64,000 bases of DNA. Origin: Aphelidium insulamus (lineage: Eukaryota > Aphelidiomycota > Aphelidea > Aphelidiaceae). The stretch covers positions 62,001-126,000 of the forward strand of contig JAZDSV010000022.1 of assembly GCA_036784855.1 (NCBI GenBank), in the 5' to 3' direction. This document shows, one piece after another, positions 57,880-64,000 of the stretch. Made by a program: the position numbers and the translations under genes. Numbering within the stretch: position 1 is the stretch's first letter; the number at the start of each line of letters is the position of its first letter. Under the pieces are notes generated by a model, which did not search any database, had not been told where the DNA came from, and worked only from the letters and a program-made list of their open reading frames with translations.

Positions 57880-59072
57880 TCATGTGGCCCGCTGGAATGC
57901 CAAATACTCGGGCGGCGCATTTTCATACTCTTTGAGAAAGTAGCGGCCAGAATTCTTTTGAATGAACCTGCATGGTCAGTAACCAGGCGAGACAGCACAT
58001 TATCGACACTCACATGACAATCTGGTTGATCTGCTCCTTGAGAGTGGTGACCGAGTCTTGATCGATTGTGGTGTGTGCAATCAGCATTGGAAGTTGGACT
58101 GCTTAGTGTGAGATCAACAAACTTTTACACCACGCTCACCAAATAGCCGCAACAAATGCTCGGCGCCGTAAATCTGCGACATTGGGACTCCGGGGTACCG
58201 TTCCCGTATTTCCGCGTACTGTTGCCTCTCGAAGCGGTACAGAAGAATGGTTCCTAGGGCACGATCAAAGTACAGCCGGAACCCATCCAGCACTTCAGTC
58301 AACACGTCATCCGGCACGGTGCTAATATATGTGTAAATGCTATGGGTACAAATCGACCATGAACAAACCGATCTTTGCCCTTGGACCTGGTTCGACTCTG
58401 GTAGTACTCGTCTAGGATGAGCGCCACTGTCGGCTCTCGTGGAAGGGACACCAACTGACATTATTACCATTGTTTTTGATACATCAATAGATACATACCC
58501 GCTGATTCTTGGTGACATTCTCCCAGTCATCCACCAGCTGCACCTTCAGACTGTCTGGGATGGGGATACGTATCTCGGGCCGCTTCAAGTACTCTTCCTC
58601 CTGACTCGGATTAGTTTAGCCAGTGGGGACATTTACCTATGCAAGTACCCGATCAACAGTCGGATCACGTGGCCGCTTCTTCTGCTGCACCGACTCGGTC
58701 TTCTTGTCCTTGGCGGAGGCGCCACCCATCGCACCCTCCTTCTTCATGGTGTAGCTGGCCAGCAGATCTGCCTGCCGCTGCAGATTGGCCTCCGTGTACT
58801 TGAGGACCCGCGACTCTGGCGCCCACTCATCCCACCTGTGGGCATGTAAGCACACACTATACATTATGTGGCCGGGATGAGTACGACACGTACGACTGCT
58901 TCCAACCCTTGTAGTGCACAAAGTAGTGCGGACCCTCCTCGGCGCCACCATACTCCTCTGCCGACCACCACTCGGCCTTCAGCACCTTGGCCTCGTAGAT
59001 GAGCGGCCCGTGGAAGCACAACACCTTTTCGTCCTTCTGGAAGCTGAGCTGGCGGTGCTGTTGGTGCTGCAT
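57880..59072 (-). CDS. MORF4L1: MRG15/Eaf3 chromodomain protein
   Basis: Chromatin reader in NuA4-type acetyltransferase and Rpd3S/Sin3 deacetylase complexes. The N-terminal chromo-barrel reads EKVLCFHGPLIYEAKVLKA, HYFVHYKGWKQS, WDEWAPESRVLKY, which binds methylated H3K36. A linker (KKEGAMGGASAKDKKTES, then KKRPRDP) leads to the MRG domain: RIPIPDSLKVQLVDDWENV, LVSLPREPTVALILDEY, VLTEVLDGFRLYFDRALG, LLYRFERQQYAEI, IYGAEHLLRLFGE, LPMLIAHTTID and the end ENAPPEYLAFQRAT. About six exons with GT-AG introns. Start MQHQQHRQLSFQKD at 59072; the stop TGA is at 57880-57882. Confidence 0.93.
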
Positions 59073-59708
59073 TGTGCTCTAATCGAGTAAATATGCTGTG
59101 TATTATAAGCTGTGTGATGCAATGCGCGTGCAATTGCGCGTAATCAACGATCGCTAATTAAGGCGCGCAGTAATTTGATTTGAATCCTCGCCCGCTAATT
59201 AAGGGGTCATTAAAGAATAGCTAGGTAGAGCCTTTAAACAACTGGGGAAAATTTGCAAGCGCCATTCACATGGATATGTAGGATAGGAAAAGATGATACA
59301 GACATATTGCTGGATGGGCAAAGGGTGATACTTGGCATTGAAGTGTATTATGCTTAATTCAATTCTCAAGAAACCCAACCGGCTTGTAAATGCATAGTTT
59401 ATACCAGAGTAATTTACACGGAGACAAAAGCAATGAAGTGCAAATGCGTTCCTGTTTCGAGAAAACATTGCTAGCCTATGTATGAGTTATTAGGCACGCC
59501 AAGGGTATTGAACACGGTTAAATAAACATTGCAAATTCTAAGGCAAAGTGAATGTGAGTATTTTACACTGCATATCCTGCTGTACGAGTAGTTTATCCGT
59601 GAACCACGTGACACCAACGGTATATTTGTTCCATCTCGGTTCTTCCACAGTTGTCCATATACGCGAGACCTGCTACCGCACAAACACTCTCACAGAAACA
59701 CTTTAAGT
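59073..59708. other. Long intergenic spacer
   Basis: About 640 AT-rich bases between the divergent MRG15 and ATP-grasp genes. GCTAATTAAGG occurs twice (near 59153 and 59194), perhaps a homeodomain-like or architectural site. No coding or RNA gene is recognised. Confidence 0.5.
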
Positions 59709-61258
59709 ATGAGGGATACAGCGGTCAGTGCTGCGGGCGCTGCAGAGTTGACGGCGGCTGCCGAATCCGGCCACAACAAGATCGTCGATGCTGCAGCGGT
59801 AAACAGTACCCCGCGCAAACTGCCACTGCACGCCGGCACCATATTCATACTGGAGCCATGCACCCGGCCAGCACTTGCGACTGGAGACACCTCGAGCACC
59901 ACCACTGTCACACAAGTGCGCAGCCAGGCGCAAGTGACGCTGAGCAACGAGTACGGCAAGTCGAGCACTTGTCGCGACCTGCAAATATTGCTGCGCGACA
60001 AGATTGGCTACGCGCGTGTCGACATCCTGCCCATCCATCTGGACAATGTGGATTCGTTGCTGGACGCCTGTGTGGCGCAGTGCCCCAACCGTGACTGTGT
60101 GGTGGTGAATCTGTGTGACGGCTGCGGTTGGTCCATGACTGTGCAATCTCTGGACACCTCAATGTTTTGTAGAGTCTGATGGCTACCCCGGCATATCGGT
60201 GCTGCGCGGGTTACAATCACGCCAGCTGCCATTCACCGGCGCCGACCTGGACTTTTACCAACTGACCACGTCGAAACCGGTACTCAAGCGCGAGCTGCAG
60301 GCACACGGTGTGCCCACATCGCCGTTTGTCGAACTTTTCCCCGACAAAACTACGGCCGCCGAGATCGATGCACTGGCACCCTACCCACTAATAGTCAAGC
60401 CTTCCATTTCTTATGCCAGCATTAGTATATCGGACAAGAGGTATTATCTATATATACCATATCAATGATTGTTAATCAATTTATATAGTGTGGTGAATAG
60501 CGCGGCGCAAGCACTGGAGCAGGCAAGGCATGTTCACGGCGTGGACGACGGCGTGTTTGTGGAACGATTTCTGGCGGTGTGTGCTCTTGCCTCATTGTGT
60601 TGATATGAATATTCAACTTGCAGGGACGCGAATTCACCGCATTCGTCATGAACCAGACTGACGGCCAGTTGCGGGTGCTGACGGTGGCCGAACGGGTCTT
60701 TAACCCCAAGCTGAAAACACATCAGCGCATACTGGCATTTGATCGGTATTGGGACGGCTATGATTTGGATGGTGGGTGGTTTACTTATTTGATTATTTAT
60801 ATATTCATTTTGTACGAATTAGGAAGTGTTCCACAGACACAAAACACGGATGCCGTATATTGGTATGCACCAGCACCGCAAGATCTTCAGCCGCGGCTAC
60901 AGGACATTGCAAAGCGGGCCTTTACAGCTTGTCATGGCAATGGCTATGGAAGGTGGGTATTATACAGAACTATTGTACTTTTAATTCTGTACTAATCACC
61001 AATGTGCAGAGTGGACATGCGCTCAGAATCTCTGGAATCCACATCAAATATTCTCGTATTGGAAGTGAATGCTAATTGTGGCGTCTCATTTAACCCCGAG
61101 GAGGCCGCATCCACCGTATCAGAGGTGTGTGTGTGTGTGTGATATACGCCAACTATTTGTATGCTCACGACTAGATATTGAAAATGTCGGGAGAGCCACT
61201 AGATACATTCGCCAATGAACTCGTTGGGTATGCTGCGAGCCGTTCTAAACGTGTCTAA
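59709..61258 (+). CDS. D-Ala-D-Ala-ligase-like ATP-grasp enzyme
   Basis: Six or so exons encode an ATP-grasp protein: start MRDTAVSAAGAAELTAA, then CVVVNLCDGCESDGYPGISV (crossing an intron near 60129), LPFTGADLDFYQLTTSKP, PYPLIVKPSISYASISI (ATP-binding Lys), VFVERFLA, GREFTAFVMN, VLTVAERVFNPKLKT, RILAFDRYWDGYDLDG, RAFTACHGNGYGRVDMR and LEVNANCGVSF (Mg-binding Glu and Asn). The order matches the C-terminal D-Ala-D-Ala ligase fold (PF07478). Such enzymes join a carboxylate to an amine through an acyl phosphate. Homologues of this shape occur in fungi and protists, where there is no peptidoglycan; the substrate is unknown, so a peptide or amino-acid ligase role is only inferred. It ends SRSKRV with TAA at 61256-61258. 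Confidence 0.75.
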
Positions 61259-61417
61259 GGCAACTACAACTATATAATATACACACACAATAGAGATAGA
61301 CGTTCTTCAGCCTATCATCAGAGAAGTTACAGAGAACCGCACAGAGATGTTAATAAGTATATCACGTGAAGAAGAAAATTCTTTATGCCATTTGGACACA
61401 CTCGGAACAGAAATTAA

Positions 61418-62596
61418 ATGGAGGCACCGATTGCACGCTCCAACTCGGCCGAGCATGGCGCCGACACAGCTTTGTCGGCCCCGGAACAACAGCCGCATCC
61501 CAAACAGCCGCCGGCCTACAGCGCAGAGGGTACATAGGCCAGCTAGATATGATATGCTGGCGCCAATGCTTACACCGCGCACAGAATTGCGGTATCAGCA
61601 GAAGCAGGCGGAGATGCAGCAGCTGATCTCGGCTGCCGAGAAGGTCTGTCGCGCCTCTCTACCATGCCATGCCATGCCACCGTAGCCGCCATTACACGCA
61701 CAATATGCACTATCTGCGCACACCGACCAACGTTAATTGATTACCACGTGCAGACCAACGACTCGCTGGCACTAAAGTTGCACGCGGCCAAAAAGGCCAT
61801 CAAGCGGCTCAGATTAGAGCGCCGACTCTTGATGGAAAAGATCCAAGCCAGTGGTGTGCCCAGTGGAGCCGTGCCATCCTTCACGGACGATGATGAGGAT
61901 GAGGTGACAGCGGCGACGGCGGCAGAAAGCTCCGGGAACACCCAGCTGTCGGCACTCAGACAGTCGCCGCAGCTGTCTGGCGCGCACACAGCGATAACTT
62001 CCACTATCGCTGCGTCGCAGGACGATCTGCGCAGCTCTGTCAGCGCCTCGGCATCGGATGTAAGTTCAAGTTATTTATATCTAGAGGTTTACACGTCCAT
62101 GTATGCACAGTCATCGCCCAATGCCGGCGCAGCGTCGCATAAAAAGAAGCGCAAGATCCGCGATCCGAATGCACCAAAGCGGCCAGTGAATGTGTTTCTG
62201 GTGTACAGTGCACTGGAGCGCGAGAACGTGCGCCGACAACAGCCAGATATATCTCGCAGTGACCTCACAAAACTACTTGGCACGCTGTGGAAGTCGATGC
62301 CGGAGGAGCAGAAGAAAAAGTACTACGACCTGTATGAAGAGGACAAGAAGCGATACGGTCTGTTGTATAGTGAGATACAGTAAAAGGAATTACCCGAACC
62401 ACAGAGACTGAAATGCTTGCATATTCTGGCGAGGCGGGTGCGACCACTGCACAGACGGCGCCGATGCCAATGGAGGGCCTGGAAGTGGAGAACGTTGTTG
62501 ACGACTCTGATGCAGATGCCGGTATGGTTGCACACATGGTTATATATCACCCTTATGCCAGTAGATGCCAGCAGTATTGTGGGAGACGAGGAATAA
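61418..62596 (+). CDS. NHP10: NHP10-like HMG-box protein (INO80-type remodeller subunit)
   Basis: Five or six exons. The N-terminal coiled region reads LRYQQKQAEMQQLISAAEK, then TNDSLALKLHAAKKAIKRL and RLERRLLMEKIQ, the helix seen in fungal Nhp10 and related INO80 subunits. An acidic linker (TDDDEDEVTAATAAE) follows, then an HMG box (KIRDPNAPKRPVNVFLVYS, DLTKLLGTLWKSMPEEQKKKYY, EEDKKRYE). An intron from 62354 (GTCTGTTG) to 62402 joins KRYE to TEMLAYSGEAG, restoring the usual end of the box; without splicing the frame stops at 62383. The tail is acidic and ends SSIVGDEE with TAA at 62594-62596. HMG boxes bend DNA. Assignment to INO80 rests on the N-terminal helix and is likely rather than certain. 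It converges with COG4, 37 bases apart. Confidence 0.7.
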
Positions 62597-62633
62597 ATGC
62601 CATAGTTATACGTATGTGTTTATTTTCGGTGTA

Positions 62634-64000
62634 CTACAGCGACACCTTGCTCACTTCTTCCACACCATAGCGCATGGCCAAGATCTGCTTGATCTCAGTA
62701 ATGTTCCACTTCCACTGTATTTCTTGCTGTGCGCTGCTGTCCCCGTCTGCAGCTCCGAGGCGATAGTACTCCAACACCTGGACATTTTGTTACACACAAC
62801 CATGTAGCCAGATACATCACAACAAACCTCATCGGCGCTCTCCAAATTGACAAGCATCGAGAGCTGGGCGAGTCGCACGAACTTGTCGCGAGCTGAACCG
62901 TACTGCAACATATCATTCAGCGCGTTGGTGATGGTGCGCAGGTCCTTGTCCAGTCGCAGTGCACCCAACGAATTGAACCGGCGCGCAGTCTGCTGTGCCT
63001 GTTGTTGGCGCAATTGACCTGGAGACTGGATTAATTGGGGCTGATACAGTTCCGATTGTGCAGTCAATTGGCGCTCCCAGTCTTGGGTGAACATGTCGAT
63101 GCAGTGCAGCACGATTGCCGTGTGCACACTTGGTAGCAGGTGGTCGTCGCATGTCGCCTTCACGATCTGCGTGAACTGTGCAACAAAGCGGCTGGTGGCT
63201 CCCTCGCGCTTTATGAATGGCTGATTAGAGCCGGCAGCTGCCACGGAAGACCCGGACGCCAGCGCGGCAAAGTTGGCAAACGTCGCCTCGCCCAGACCAA
63301 ACGAGCCAAACACGACCGGATGGCCGCCGATAAGTTCCGTCTCGGTGAACTCTTCCTCGCTCAGTACGTACTTTGCCGAACCAAAACACTCAGTAAACAG
63401 TGCGCGCAATTTCGCCTTGAGCAGTTGATTGAAAAAGGCCGTTGTACCTCGTTGCAGTGCGCGTTCGAATAGTTGCACGTGGTCCGCGAGTGGAGTTAGA
63501 CACGACAGGACCTTTTCGCGCTGGTTCTCCTCCTGCCGCGTGTCGATCAGGGAGCCGGCTTTCCTAGACAGAAGAGCAAATATTTCGCTTTCCACATCGC
63601 CGTGCAGTTTCTTCAAATATTCTCCGCTGACGTTGATGTTGTTGAGCAGTATCTGTCACATTGAGATTAAGTTAAGTGAGGAAAAGTAGTCCATGTACAC
63701 ACCATATAGCCTATGCGTGCATCGGCATGTTCGGCCAAAAGCGTGGCCTTGTCGCCCCCAAATGAATGCAGTTTGAGCAATATACCGTCACGCAAGTAAT
63801 CCGACTCCAGAGTGTGGCCGACAACATTCAGTACGGCGCACACGGCGTCAATGTCTTGAGTGTTCACAGAGCGCAAAATAACCTTTTTCAAGATAAAAAA
63901 CGTGTCCTCCACAAAGGTTGATGTCTTTTCCTCCGCGGCGGGATCAAATGTATCCAGACGCAATGCCTTCTTGACCGACTGTTGTAGGAAGAAGGCTTCC
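62634..64000 (-). CDS. COG4: Conserved oligomeric Golgi complex subunit 4, 5' end beyond window
   Basis: Tethering factor for retrograde traffic within the Golgi. The visible part is the C-terminal half: FFLQQSVKKALRLD, VEDTFFILKKVILRSVNTQDI, AVCAVLNVVGHTLESDYL, NINVSGEYLKKLHGDVESEI, SCLTPLADHVQLFERAL, LGALRLDKDLRTITNALNDM, ARDKFVRLAQLSMLVNLES and the end WNITEIKQILAMRYGV then SKVSL. These match human COG4 block for block (EGFFLQRSFRRALRI, GGLQLDRDTRALVSHF, VRDKFARLTQMATILNLE). Introns lie near 63656-63700 and 62782-62828, both GT-AG. The stop TAG is at 62634-62636. The start codon and N-terminal coiled coil lie to the right of base 64000. Confidence 0.92.

Overview
This is a gene-dense stretch of eukaryotic nuclear DNA. 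Nearly every gene is cut by short introns of about 45-70 bases, and the genes sit on both strands with very short spacers (often 20-80 bases). The core genes are unmistakably eukaryotic: importin beta, proteasome Rpt3, RAD50, COG4, N-myristoyltransferase, ALIX, MRG15 and ATG12. Two genes point to a cell with centrioles and cilia or flagella (a CFAP97/Hemingway-domain protein and CEP44). Several others look fungal in type: RAD7, a Syp1-like FCHO, an NHP10-like HMG protein and ureidoglycolate lyase. STRAD and FAM177 are best known from animals and their relatives. My inference is an early-branching zoosporic fungus or a close opisthokont relative; the sequence does not name the species.

Layout. 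1-8 kb: ACAA2 thiolase (3' end cut off by the window), a CFAP97-domain gene, a BAG co-chaperone with a textbook heat-shock promoter, mitochondrial bS18m and a PhoD-like phosphatase. 8-17 kb: importin beta, a double-domain ZNRD2 protein, ALIX and PSMC4/Rpt3. 17-34 kb: an intronless 2OG-Fe(II) oxygenase, NMT, MTHFS, STRAD, ATG12, RAD50, an unknown tail-anchored PH-like/coiled-coil protein and RAD7. 34-38 kb: PNPO, a minimal FAM177 and EME1. 38-43.4 kb: a lineage-specific island holding three of the four copies of an unrecognised multi-span membrane family, a decayed Crinkler-type effector remnant and a tRNA-like element. 43.4-51 kb: CEP44, kanadaptin, the fourth membrane-family copy and FCHO/Syp1. 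51-64 kb: ureidoglycolate lyase, a PH-RasGEF protein, an ankyrin-repeat gene, MRG15, a D-Ala-D-Ala-ligase-like ATP-grasp enzyme, an NHP10-like HMG protein and COG4 (5' end beyond the window).

The genes do not form one pathway, but some themes recur: DNA repair and chromatin (RAD50, RAD7, EME1, MRG15, NHP10), membrane traffic and autophagy (ALIX, FCHO, COG4, ATG12), and protein turnover or chaperoning (PSMC4, BAG).

The two most striking features are (i) a high frequency of GC-AG introns, all with the donor GCAAGT and each required by the reading frame, and (ii) the four-copy membrane family. Its two intact members share intron positions and phases and a C-terminal S-K-V, and at one homologous intron the copies differ in GT versus GC donor.
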